Assembly (NCBI GenBank): GCA_900550705.1
Contig: URTG01000094.1
Coordinates: 1 to 6,730 of the forward strand
Reading direction: 5' to 3'
From: an uncultured Eubacteriales bacterium
GTDB lineage: Bacteria > Bacillota > Clostridia > Oscillospirales > Oscillospiraceae
DNA: 6,730 bases
This document shows positions 1 through 5,735 of the stretch, in pieces; within the stretch, counting starts at the first letter, position 1, and each line of letters starts with the position of its first letter. Made by a program: the position numbers and the translations under genes. The notes under the pieces were generated by a model. That model was not told where the DNA came from, searched no databases, and saw nothing but the letters and a program-made list of their open reading frames with translations.

Positions 1-2
1 AC

Positions 3-31
3 TTGCGATTTTCCTCTAAAAATGCTATCAT
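3..31 (+). promoter_or_regulatory. Candidate SigA promoter of udp, extended -10 type
   Basis: A -35-like TTGCGA (3-8) is followed 17 bases later by TATCAT (26-31), one mismatch from the TATAAT consensus. A TG sits one base upstream of it (23-24), which makes an extended -10. Transcription would start near position 38 and leave a GC-rich leader of about 48 bases before the udp start. This AT-rich stretch differs clearly from the GC-rich coding DNA around it. It is a sequence match only; no start site has been mapped. Confidence 0.6.
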
Positions 32-85
32 AATCCCATCCAAACCATCAAAACCGGCCGCGGCAGCGGCGGAGAGGAGTGCCTT

Positions 86-865
86 ATGAACGAGAAGGAA
101 CGCACCGTTCAATTTCATATTCAGTGCCGGGAGGGCGACGTGGGCAAATACTGTATTCTGCCCGGCGACCCGGGGCGCTGTGAGGCCATTGCCCGGCACT
201 TTGACCGGCCGGCCCATGTGCAGACCAACCGGGAATACGTCACCTACACCGGCGAACTGCTGGGGGAGAAGGTCAGCGTGGTATCCACGGGCATCGGCGG
301 GCCCTCTGCGGCCATCGCCATGGAGGAGCTGGCCAACCTGGGGGTCCACACCTTTATCCGGGTGGGCACCTGCGGGGGCATTGCCCTGCCGGTGCAGAGC
401 GGCGACGTGGTGGTGGCCACCGGCGCGGTCCGCATGGAGGGCACCAGCCGGGAATACGCCCCCCTGGAGTGGCCCGCCGTACCCGATTTTCAGGTGGCCT
501 CCGCCCTGGTGCAGGCCTGCCGGAACCAGAACCGCCGCTGGCACGCCGGGGTGGTCCAGTGCAAGGACTCCTTCTATGGGCAGCACTCCCCGGGCCGGAT
601 GCCCGTCTCCTTTGAGCTGGAACAGAAGTGGCAGGCGTGGAAGCGCCTGGGGGTGCTGGCGTCGGAAATGGAGTCGGCGGCGCTGTTCACCGTGGCCGCC
701 GCCCGGGGCGTCCGCTGCGGGTCGGTGTTCCATGTGATCTGGAACCAGGAGCGGGAGGCCGCCGGGCTGGACCAGAAGGAATCGCTGGATACCTCCTCCG
801 CCATCCTGGTGGGGGTGGAGGCGCTGAAGCTGCTCATTCAGCAGGACCGGGCCGCCGCGCAGTAA
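86..865 (+). CDS. udp: Uridine phosphorylase
   Basis: This 259-residue cytosolic enzyme of the nucleoside phosphorylase (PNP/UDP) family should cleave uridine with phosphate to uracil and ribose 1-phosphate, in pyrimidine salvage. The length is typical of the family (about 250-260). Visible motifs are the phosphate-site PGDPGR (residues 26-31, with G27 and R31), R49 matching the Arg that reaches the neighbouring subunit, the STGIGGPSAA signature (67-76), FIRVGTCGG (90-98, with R92 and T95) and the ribose-binding EME (194-196). The uracil pocket reads GQHSPGRMP (165-173) where E. coli Udp has GQERY, a variant I associate with Gram-positive homologues. The start is well supported: GGAGAGGAG (71-79) lies 6 bases before the ATG. 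The gene is first in a unit with the DUF4317 gene, 31 bases downstream. A broader nucleoside phosphorylase specificity is possible, but the signature favours uridine. Confidence 0.93.
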   Translation: MNEKERTVQFHIQCREGDVGKYCILPGDPGRCEAIARHFDRPAHVQTNREYVTYTGELLGEKVSVVSTGIGGPSAAIAMEELANLGVHTFIRVGTCGGIALPVQSGDVVVATGAVRMEGTSREYAPLEWPAVPDFQVASALVQACRNQNRRWHAGVVQCKDSFYGQHSPGRMPVSFELEQKWQAWKRLGVLASEMESAALFTVAAARGVRCGSVFHVIWNQEREAAGLDQKESLDTSSAILVGVEALKLLIQQDRAAAQ

Positions 866-896
866 CCAACCATAGGCGAGAAAGGAATCATTACCC

Positions 897-2030
897 ATGA
901 ACGAAAAGGAAATCGGCGAACTCCGCCGCCGCTTGAAGCCGGACCGCACTGCCGTCACCCATGTCCGGGGGTGTTATGTGAACGAGGCCCGGGAAATCGT
1001 CTCCCAGTTTGACCAGTCCCTGGCCATGATGACCCCGGAGGAGAACGAAAAGCTGCTGGGCGTCCTCCGCAAGACCCTGTCCGGCACCCTGGGAAAGAAT
1101 CTGACGGACATCACCTTCGAGACCCAGCAGGTGGTCAGCGGGGAGGAGCACAAGCTGCTCATGACCCTGCGGGACAGCAAGCTCCAGGACGAGGAGGCCA
1201 TCCAGACGCTGTTCCAGACCGCCATCCGGTCGGTGGACTTGGAGGGGAGCTATCTCATTCTGCTGGCCTACGACGCCTACGACGTGCCCTATCGCAGCAA
1301 GGACGGTGCCCAGCAGGACGACGCCTCGGAGGAGGTCTTCACCTATCTGCTGTGCAGCGTCTGCCCGGTGAAGCAGACCAAGCCGGCGCTGAGCTACCTG
1401 GTCCACGAGAACGCCTTCCATAACCTGAGCCCCGACTGGGTGGTCAGCGCCCCGGAGCTGGGCTTTCTGTTCCCCGCCTTTGACGACCGGAGCACCAACC
1501 TGTATAACGCCCTGTACTACTGCCGCAACGTGGAGCAGAACCACCAGGACTTTATCGACGCTATGTTCAAGGTGCCCGCCCCCATGGCTCCGGCGGTGCA
1601 GAAGGAGACCTTCCAGAGCGTTCTGGGAGAGGCCTTGGGGGAGGCGTGCAGCATGGAGGTGGTCCAGGCCGTCCACGCCGAGCTGTCCGGCCTGATCGAG
1701 GAGCACAAGGCCAGCAAGGTGCCCGAGCCCTTGGTCATCTCCCAAAAGACGGTCTCCGGGGTGCTCCACTCCTGCGGGGTGGACGACGAGCATCTGGAGG
1801 CCTTCAGCCAGAGCTATGAGGAGAGCTTCGGCGGGGACGTGGACCTGAGCCCTAAAAATCTGGTGGAGCCGGGGCAAATTCAGGTAAGCACCCCCGATGT
1901 GACCATCCGCATCAGCGGGGAGCGGGGGGACCTGATCGAGACCCGGATCATCGACGGAAGAAAGTACATCCTCATCCGCGCCGACGAGGGCGTGGAGGTC
2001 AACGGCGTGCCCATTCATATTACAGAATAA
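897..2030 (+). CDS. DUF4317 family protein, function unknown
   Basis: This 377-residue protein is recognisable as DUF4317, a family common in anaerobic Firmicutes with no established function. The N-terminus carries the family-like stretches EIGELRRRLKPDR (residues 5-17) and RGCYVNEAREI (about 24-34). There is no signal peptide, membrane segment or catalytic motif that I recognise, so it is probably a soluble cytosolic protein. The middle is acidic and mixed helical; the last 60 or so residues look strand-rich (VTIRISGERGDLIETRI). AAAGGAA (881-887) lies 9 bases before the ATG. With only 31 bases after the udp stop and no terminator between them, it is probably cotranscribed with udp, and a strong terminator follows immediately. 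Both genes begin MNEKE, which I treat as coincidence. Family assignment is from memory of the conserved N-terminus. Confidence 0.85.
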   Translation: MNEKEIGELRRRLKPDRTAVTHVRGCYVNEAREIVSQFDQSLAMMTPEENEKLLGVLRKTLSGTLGKNLTDITFETQQVVSGEEHKLLMTLRDSKLQDEEAIQTLFQTAIRSVDLEGSYLILLAYDAYDVPYRSKDGAQQDDASEEVFTYLLCSVCPVKQTKPALSYLVHENAFHNLSPDWVVSAPELGFLFPAFDDRSTNLYNALYYCRNVEQNHQDFIDAMFKVPAPMAPAVQKETFQSVLGEALGEACSMEVVQAVHAELSGLIEEHKASKVPEPLVISQKTVSGVLHSCGVDDEHLEAFSQSYEESFGGDVDLSPKNLVEPGQIQVSTPDVTIRISGERGDLIETRIIDGRKYILIRADEGVEVNGVPIHITE

Positions 2031-2036
2031 GCAAAC

Positions 2037-2075
2037 AGAACGGCTGTCAGGTAAAAGTGCCTGACAGCCGTTTTC
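2037..2075 (+). terminator. Intrinsic terminator of the udp-DUF4317 unit
   Basis: A perfect 11-base-pair stem, CGGCTGTCAGG (2041-2051) against CCTGACAGCCG (2060-2070), has an 8-base loop and is followed by TTTTCT. AA (2039-2040) can also pair with the first two T of the tract. It lies 10 bases after the DUF4317 stop codon, the expected place for a rho-independent terminator that insulates hcp from read-through. Confidence 0.92.
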
Positions 2076-2084
2076 TGGTATAGC
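2076..2084 (+). promoter_or_regulatory. Candidate extended -10 promoter of hcp
   Basis: TGG followed by TATAGC (2079-2084, two mismatches from TATAAT) lies directly behind the terminator and resembles the other extended -10 elements in this window. The matching -35 position (about 2056-2061, AGTGCC) is poor and falls in the terminator hairpin. If real, transcription starts near 2091, so the palindrome at 2101-2116 would lie just downstream of the start. The call rests mainly on position, as hcp needs a promoter after the terminator. Confidence 0.4.
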
Positions 2085-2100
2085 GTGGGTTCTTCGGGAC

Positions 2101-2116
2101 AGACTAACCTTAGTCT
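2101..2116. promoter_or_regulatory. Perfect 16-base palindrome before hcp, possible operator
   Basis: AGACTAA (2101-2107) and TTAGTCT (2110-2116) are exact reverse complements separated by CC. The element ends 8 bases before the hcp Shine-Dalgarno AGGAGG (2125-2130). With a 2-base spacer it is a better DNA-binding site for a dimeric regulator than an RNA hairpin, although a 5-pair stem with a 6-base loop is possible. It does not match FNR, NsrR or HcpR consensus sites as I recall them, so I assign no regulator. Confidence 0.5.
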
Positions 2117-2138
2117 TGAGCTTGAGGAGGAAGCGCGA

Positions 2139-3776
2139 ATGCGAACCACCATGTTTTGTGACCAGTGCCAGGAGGCCGCCGGCGGGACGGGCTGCACCCG
2201 GGTGGGGGTGTGCGGCAAGCAGCCGGACACCGCTGCCATCCAGGACCTGCTGATCTATGTGACCCGGGGCCTGGCGGCGGTGACCACCCGTCTGCGGACG
2301 GAGGGTACCCCGGTGCCCCGGGACGTGAACCACCGGGTAACCATGAACCTGTTCACCACCATCACCAATGCCAACTTCGACGACCGGGCGCTCACCGCCC
2401 GGATCGTAGCCACCCTGGAGGCGAAAAATAAGCTGCTGGCCCAGGTGAAGGACACCGCCGGTCTGCCCGAGGCGGCCTTCTGGCGGGGCGTGGAGGCGGA
2501 CTTTGCCCAGAAGGCCTCTGAGGTGGGCCTGCTGGCCGTCCGGGACGAGGACGTCCGCGCCCTGCGGGAGCTGATCCTCTACGGCCTGAAGGGCCTGTCG
2601 GCCTATACCAAGCACGCCAATATGCTGGGGAAGGAGGACGAGGAGCTGGACGCCTTCCTTCAAAAGGCCCTGGCCGCCACCCTGGACGACGGGTTGTCTG
2701 CCGACGAGCTCACCGCCCTGGTCCTGGAGACCGGCCGCTTCGGCGTCCGGGGTATGGCCCTGCTGGACGGGGCCAACACCGGGGCCTTCGGCACGCCGGA
2801 GAAGACCAGGATCTCCCTGGAGGTCCGGAACAACCCGGGCATTCTGGTCTCCGGCCACGACCTGCGGGACCTGGCCCTGCTGCTGGAACAGACCCGGGGC
2901 ACCGGGGTGGACGTGTACACCCACTCGGAGATGCTGCCCGCCCACGCCTATCCCGCCTTCCGCCGCTGCCCCAATCTGGTGGGCAACTACGGCGGTGCCT
3001 GGTGGGAGCAGCCCTGGGAGTTTGAGCGCTTCCGGGGACCCATCCTGATGACCACCAACTGTATTGTCCCGCCCCGGGACAGCTACAAGGACCGGCTGTA
3101 CACCACCGGCTCCGCAGGCTATCCCGGCTGCCGGCACATCCCCGGCGGGCCGGGGGAGAACAAGGACTTTTCACCGCTCATCCGCCAGGCCCAGACCTGT
3201 CCGCCCCCGGAGCCGCTGGAGCAGGGGAGTATCTGGGGCGGCTTTGCCCACAGTCAGGTGCTGGCATTGAAGGACGACATCCTCCGGGCGGTGCAGTCCG
3301 GGGCCATCCGGGCCTTTGTGGTCATGGCGGGGTGCGACGGGCGGATGAAAAGCCGGGAATATTACACGGAATTCGCCAGACGTCTGCCCAAAGACACCGT
3401 GATTCTGACCGCCGGCTGCGCCAAATACCGCTACAACAAGCTGGACCTGGGAGAAATCAACGGCATTCCCCGGGTGCTGGACGCGGGGCAGTGCAACGCC
3501 TCCTACTCTCTGGCGGTGATCGCCCTGGAGCTGCAAAAGGCCCTGGGGCTGAAGGACATCAACGACCTGCCCATCGTGTATAACATCGCCTGGTATGAGC
3601 AGAAGGCCGTTCTGGTGCTGCTGGCCCTGCTGTCCCTGGGAATCAAAAACATCCATCTCGGTCCCACCCTGCCCGCCTTCCTCAGCCCCGGGGTGACCAG
3701 GGTGCTGGTGGAGCGCTTCGGCCTCCGGGGCATTACCGAGGCAGAGCAGGACGTGGCGCGGATGCTGGGGGCCTAG
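2139..3776 (+). CDS. hcp: Hybrid cluster protein (hydroxylamine/NO reductase), class I
   Basis: This 545-residue cytosolic iron-sulfur protein belongs to the Hcp (prismane) family. Members reduce hydroxylamine to ammonia in vitro; the E. coli protein is reported to reduce nitric oxide and to promote S-nitrosylation. The N-terminal cubane ligands are C7, C10, C19 and C25 (C-x2-C-x8-C-x5-C), the class I pattern of anaerobes and unlike the wider E. coli spacing. All hybrid-cluster ligands are visible: H240 (SGHDLRDL), E264 (HSEML), C308 (TTNCIVPP), C399 (MAGCDGR, the persulfide position), C427 (TAGCAKYRYNKLDLG), C452 (DAGQCNAS) and E487 (AWYEQKA). Most spacings equal those of Desulfovibrio vulgaris Hcp. 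The open frame extends upstream to 2085, but AGGAGG (2125-2130) 8 bases before the ATG at 2139 decides the start. No gene for its usual NADH-dependent partner (hcr) lies in the window. Confidence 0.96.
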   Translation: MRTTMFCDQCQEAAGGTGCTRVGVCGKQPDTAAIQDLLIYVTRGLAAVTTRLRTEGTPVPRDVNHRVTMNLFTTITNANFDDRALTARIVATLEAKNKLLAQVKDTAGLPEAAFWRGVEADFAQKASEVGLLAVRDEDVRALRELILYGLKGLSAYTKHANMLGKEDEELDAFLQKALAATLDDGLSADELTALVLETGRFGVRGMALLDGANTGAFGTPEKTRISLEVRNNPGILVSGHDLRDLALLLEQTRGTGVDVYTHSEMLPAHAYPAFRRCPNLVGNYGGAWWEQPWEFERFRGPILMTTNCIVPPRDSYKDRLYTTGSAGYPGCRHIPGGPGENKDFSPLIRQAQTCPPPEPLEQGSIWGGFAHSQVLALKDDILRAVQSGAIRAFVVMAGCDGRMKSREYYTEFARRLPKDTVILTAGCAKYRYNKLDLGEINGIPRVLDAGQCNASYSLAVIALELQKALGLKDINDLPIVYNIAWYEQKAVLVLLALLSLGIKNIHLGPTLPAFLSPGVTRVLVERFGLRGITEAEQDVARMLGA

Positions 3777-3793
3777 TCATTTGCCCGGAACTG

Positions 3794-3802
3794 TGTTATA
3801 CT
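3794..3802 (+). promoter_or_regulatory. Candidate extended -10 promoter of the M20 amidohydrolase
   Basis: TGT followed by TATACT (3797-3802, one mismatch from consensus) forms an extended -10 in the 54-base gap after hcp. Its 17-base-spaced -35 position (3774-3779, TAGTCA) overlaps the hcp stop codon and matches only 4 of 6 bases. A start near 3809 would give a leader of about 20 bases. No terminator is visible between hcp and this gene, so read-through from hcp is also likely. Confidence 0.55.
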
Positions 3803-3830
3803 CGGAGCCAAGGGAAATGAGGTGCTCTGT

Positions 3831-5039
3831 ATGAAAGCAAACACAAACAATCTGCCCCAGGCGGAGCAGCTCCTGGCTGAGGCACGGGCCATGCAGGCGG
3901 AGCTGACGGACGACCGGCGGACCCTCCACCGGGAGCCGGAGGTGGGCCGCAGTCTGCCCAAGACGGTGGCCTATGTGAAGAACGTGCTCACCGGCCTGGG
4001 CTACGAGCCAAAGGAGCTGGGCGGCGGCGTGGTGGCCACCCTCACCGGGCGGGATTCCGGCCGCTGTCTGCTGCTCCGGGCGGACATGGACGCCCTGCCC
4101 CAGCGGGAGGAGACGGACCTGCCCTTCCGGGCGGAGAACGGGGCCATGCACGCCTGCGGCCACGACCTCCACGCCGCCATGCTGCTGGGGGCGGCCAGGC
4201 TGCTGATGGCCCACCGCCAGCAGCTGAACGGCACGGTAAAGCTGGTCTTCCAGCCCGATGAGGAGGGCTTTACCGGGGCCAAGGGTATGCTGGCCGCCGG
4301 GGTGCTGAAGGACCCCGCGCCCCAGGCGGGGCTGGCCCTCCACGTCCATTCCGGCACCCCCACGGGGGTGGTGCTGTGCGGCCGGGGGAGCTTTATGGCG
4401 GGCTGCACCCTGTTCCGGGTGCGCTGCACCGGCGTGGCCTGTCACGGGGCCATGCCGGAGACGGGGGTGGACCCCATCAACATCGCCGCCCACGTCTACC
4501 TGGCCCTCCAGGCGCTGGTGAGCCGGGAGGTGGCCGCCAAAAGCCCCGCCGTGGTGACGGTGGGCCATTTCCAGGCGGGCAGCGCCCCCAACATCATCCC
4601 CCAGGAGGCGGTGCTGGAGGGGACCATCCGCACCTTCGACCGGACTCTGTCCGAGACCCTGCTCCGCCGCATCGGCGAGACCGCCCAGGGCATCGCCGCC
4701 GCCTTCCGGGGCACGGCCCAGGTGGAGGAGATTGTCTCCGCGCCGCCCCTGGTGAACCAGCCGGAGCTTACCGACTGGGCCGCTGACCGGGCGGCGGAGC
4801 TCACCGGCCCGGCCCGGGTGGTCCGGCTGGACGAGGGGGGCATGGGCTCGGAGGACTTCGCCTCCTATGGCTACGAGCTGCCTTGCACCTATCTTCTTCT
4901 GGGGGCCGGCAGCAAGGAGGAGGACCCCCGCTATGGCCGCCCCATGCACAACACCCGGGTGGTGTTCAACGAGGACGTCCTCCCTCTGGGTGCGGCGCTG
5001 CACACCTGGTGCGCGCTGAATTGGTTGAAACAAGAGTGA
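3831..5039 (+). CDS. M20-family metal-dependent amidohydrolase (M20D type)
   Basis: This 402-residue cytosolic hydrolase belongs to the M20D group, with the IAA-amino acid hydrolases, hippurate hydrolases and N-acetyl-diaminopimelate deacetylases. It should remove an acyl group from an N-acylated amino acid or short peptide; the substrate cannot be read from the sequence. Visible marks are RRTLHREPE (29-37), metal ligands C109 and H111 in CGHD, the catalytic Glu pair E144-E145 in QPDEEG, H171 in LHVHSG and the C-terminal ligand H373 in RPMHNTR. The dimerisation lid lies roughly at 180-300 and includes HGAMPETGVDPI and NIIPQEAVLEGTIRTF. No signal peptide is seen. A GTG at 3822 is in frame, but GAGGTG (3819-3824), a strong Shine-Dalgarno, lies 6 bases before the ATG at 3831, so I chose that start. 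The residue before the Glu pair is D rather than the A commonest in the family. Confidence 0.93.
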   Translation: MKANTNNLPQAEQLLAEARAMQAELTDDRRTLHREPEVGRSLPKTVAYVKNVLTGLGYEPKELGGGVVATLTGRDSGRCLLLRADMDALPQREETDLPFRAENGAMHACGHDLHAAMLLGAARLLMAHRQQLNGTVKLVFQPDEEGFTGAKGMLAAGVLKDPAPQAGLALHVHSGTPTGVVLCGRGSFMAGCTLFRVRCTGVACHGAMPETGVDPINIAAHVYLALQALVSREVAAKSPAVVTVGHFQAGSAPNIIPQEAVLEGTIRTFDRTLSETLLRRIGETAQGIAAAFRGTAQVEEIVSAPPLVNQPELTDWAADRAAELTGPARVVRLDEGGMGSEDFASYGYELPCTYLLLGAGSKEEDPRYGRPMHNTRVVFNEDVLPLGAALHTWCALNWLKQE

Positions 5040-5079
5040 AAAATCCGCCTGTCCGAGAGATTTTCTCTGACAGGCGGTT
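5039..5079 (-). terminator. Hairpin terminator between convergent genes, better on the minus strand
   Basis: CCGCCTGTC (5045-5053) pairs with GACAGGCGG (5069-5077), and AGAG (5056-5059) with CTCT (5065-5068) extends the stem after a small bulge. Read on the minus strand, the stem is followed by A and then TTTTT (complement of 5039-5043), a proper U-tract that serves the XRE regulator ending at 5122. On the plus strand only TT follows, so termination of the M20 gene would be weaker. Its T-tract overlaps the last base of the M20 stop codon. Confidence 0.8.
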
Positions 5080-5121
5080 CCACATTACATCTGTTGATTT
5101 CACTGAGAAAATATAAAACGC

Positions 5122-5586
5122 TCAGCGCTGGCTGTCCAGCTCCTTCCGCACCGTGCGGGCCAGAATTTCCTGCCCCTCGGGGGAGCGGAGAACGTCCAGC
5201 ACGGTGGCCCGGACCATGTCCTGGAAGGACTTGCTGGTGAACAGGGAGTCGAACAGCGAGCCGCTGCCCGCGTCGTCAGAGCTGCGCTGGACCGGGGCGG
5301 GCTTGGGGGCGGCCCGGCGGATGGGCACGTCGGGGGTGTCGTCGGCATAGGCGGTGTCCATCCAGGTCTCCTGGCGGGTGGGGTCGTTGCTCTCACCCCG
5401 GAGATAGAACAGAGAGACCTGGAAGAAAGCGGCCATCTTCTTCACCTGCTCCTGGGTGGGGGTCTGGCGGCCGGTCTCGAACTTTTCAATGGCGTTTTTG
5501 GGGAATCCAAGGGCGGCGGAGAGGGCGGGCCGGCTGAGATTCCGGGCGGTACGCAGCTCCTCAATCCGCTGTGCAAGTGTAATCAT
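5122..5586 (-). CDS. XRE-type helix-turn-helix transcriptional regulator
   Basis: This 154-residue protein has a Cro/C1-type DNA-binding domain at residues 4-64: LAQRIEELRTARNLSRPALS, then the recognition region GFPKNAIEKFETGRQTPT, closing with FFQVSLFYLRGE. A hydrophilic, probably disordered linker (about 66-108, rich in D, P, A and R) joins it to a helical C-terminal segment (about 110-154) containing SLFDSLFTSKSFQDMV and a charged helix. I do not recognise that segment as a named domain; it may mediate oligomerisation. The open frame runs upstream to 5640, but AGGAGG (complement of 5595-5600) lies 8 bases before the ATG at 5586, and the -10 box at 5620-5625 lies inside the extension, so the short start is right. 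It is divergent from the LysR gene and convergent with the M20 gene. Its targets are unknown; autoregulation is common in such proteins. Confidence 0.88.
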   Translation of the reverse strand: MITLAQRIEELRTARNLSRPALSAALGFPKNAIEKFETGRQTPTQEQVKKMAAFFQVSLFYLRGESNDPTRQETWMDTAYADDTPDVPIRRAAPKPAPVQRSSDDAGSGSLFDSLFTSKSFQDMVRATVLDVLRSPEGQEILARTVRKELDSQR

Positions 5587-5619
5587 GGGAAAGACCTCCT
5601 GGTAGAAGTTTGTCCTCTG

Positions 5620-5648
5620 ATTATAAGGCCGGGGAGGCAAAACTGCAA
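5620..5648 (-). promoter_or_regulatory. Promoter of the XRE regulator
   Basis: On the minus strand a perfect TATAAT (complement of 5620-5625) is preceded 17 bases upstream by TTGCAG (complement of 5643-5648), which keeps the TTG of the -35 consensus. Transcription would begin near 5613, about 27 bases before the ATG, leaving a short leader that contains the AGGAGG ribosome binding site. Confidence 0.7.
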
Positions 5649-5663
5649 GTGCTAGGGAGAAAA

Positions 5664-5687
5664 TTTCCCGGCGGCCCTTTTTCCCGG
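5664..5687. repeat. Direct repeat TTTCCCGG x2 between divergent promoters
   Basis: TTTCCCGG occurs at 5664-5671 and again at 5680-5687, 16 bases apart from start to start. The first copy is also part of an imperfect palindrome, GGGAGA against TTTCCC (5655-5669), with one mismatch. The second copy covers the -35 position of the candidate LysR promoter. They may be regulator contact sites, but short G/C-rich words are expected by chance in this DNA. Confidence 0.35.
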
Positions 5688-5697
5688 GGCGATTCTA

Positions 5698-5706
5698 TGC
5701 TATACT
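5698..5706 (+). promoter_or_regulatory. Candidate extended -10 promoter of the LysR gene
   Basis: TGC followed by TATACT (5701-5706, one mismatch from consensus) makes an extended -10. The -35 position 17 bases upstream (5678-5683, TTTTTC) is poor. A start near 5713 would give a leader of about 23 bases before the GTG at 5736. The in-frame ATG at 5697 lies inside this element, which argues against its use as the translation start. Confidence 0.55.
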
Positions 5707-5735
5707 GTTGGGGTGAGGAAAGGGCAAGGTGGTTT

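Noticed and set aside
2085..2138. Upstream extension of hcp by 18 residues
   Set aside because: The extension overlaps the palindrome and the Shine-Dalgarno; the cysteine motif normally lies at the very N-terminus, and AGGAGG is correctly spaced only for 2139.
2031..2138. Possible riboswitch or small RNA in the gap before hcp
   Set aside because: The only strong structure is the terminator hairpin. The rest is about 60 bases and lacks any conserved riboswitch core I recognise.
891..3137. A 748-codon open frame on the minus strand across udp-distal DNA, DUF4317 and half of hcp
   Set aside because: It is antisense to two confidently identified genes and runs through a terminator. Its composition (G, V, Q, H, P, L rich, no motifs) is what high-GC third positions produce on the opposite strand. 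No Shine-Dalgarno or family resemblance was seen.
3777..5033. A 418-codon minus-strand frame opposite the M20 gene
   Set aside because: It is a complete shadow of the amidohydrolase, with biased composition and no recognisable domain.
5103..5125. Small inverted repeat CTGAG...CTCAG near the XRE stop codon
   Set aside because: The stem is only 5 pairs with a 13-base loop, and a much better terminator lies just downstream.
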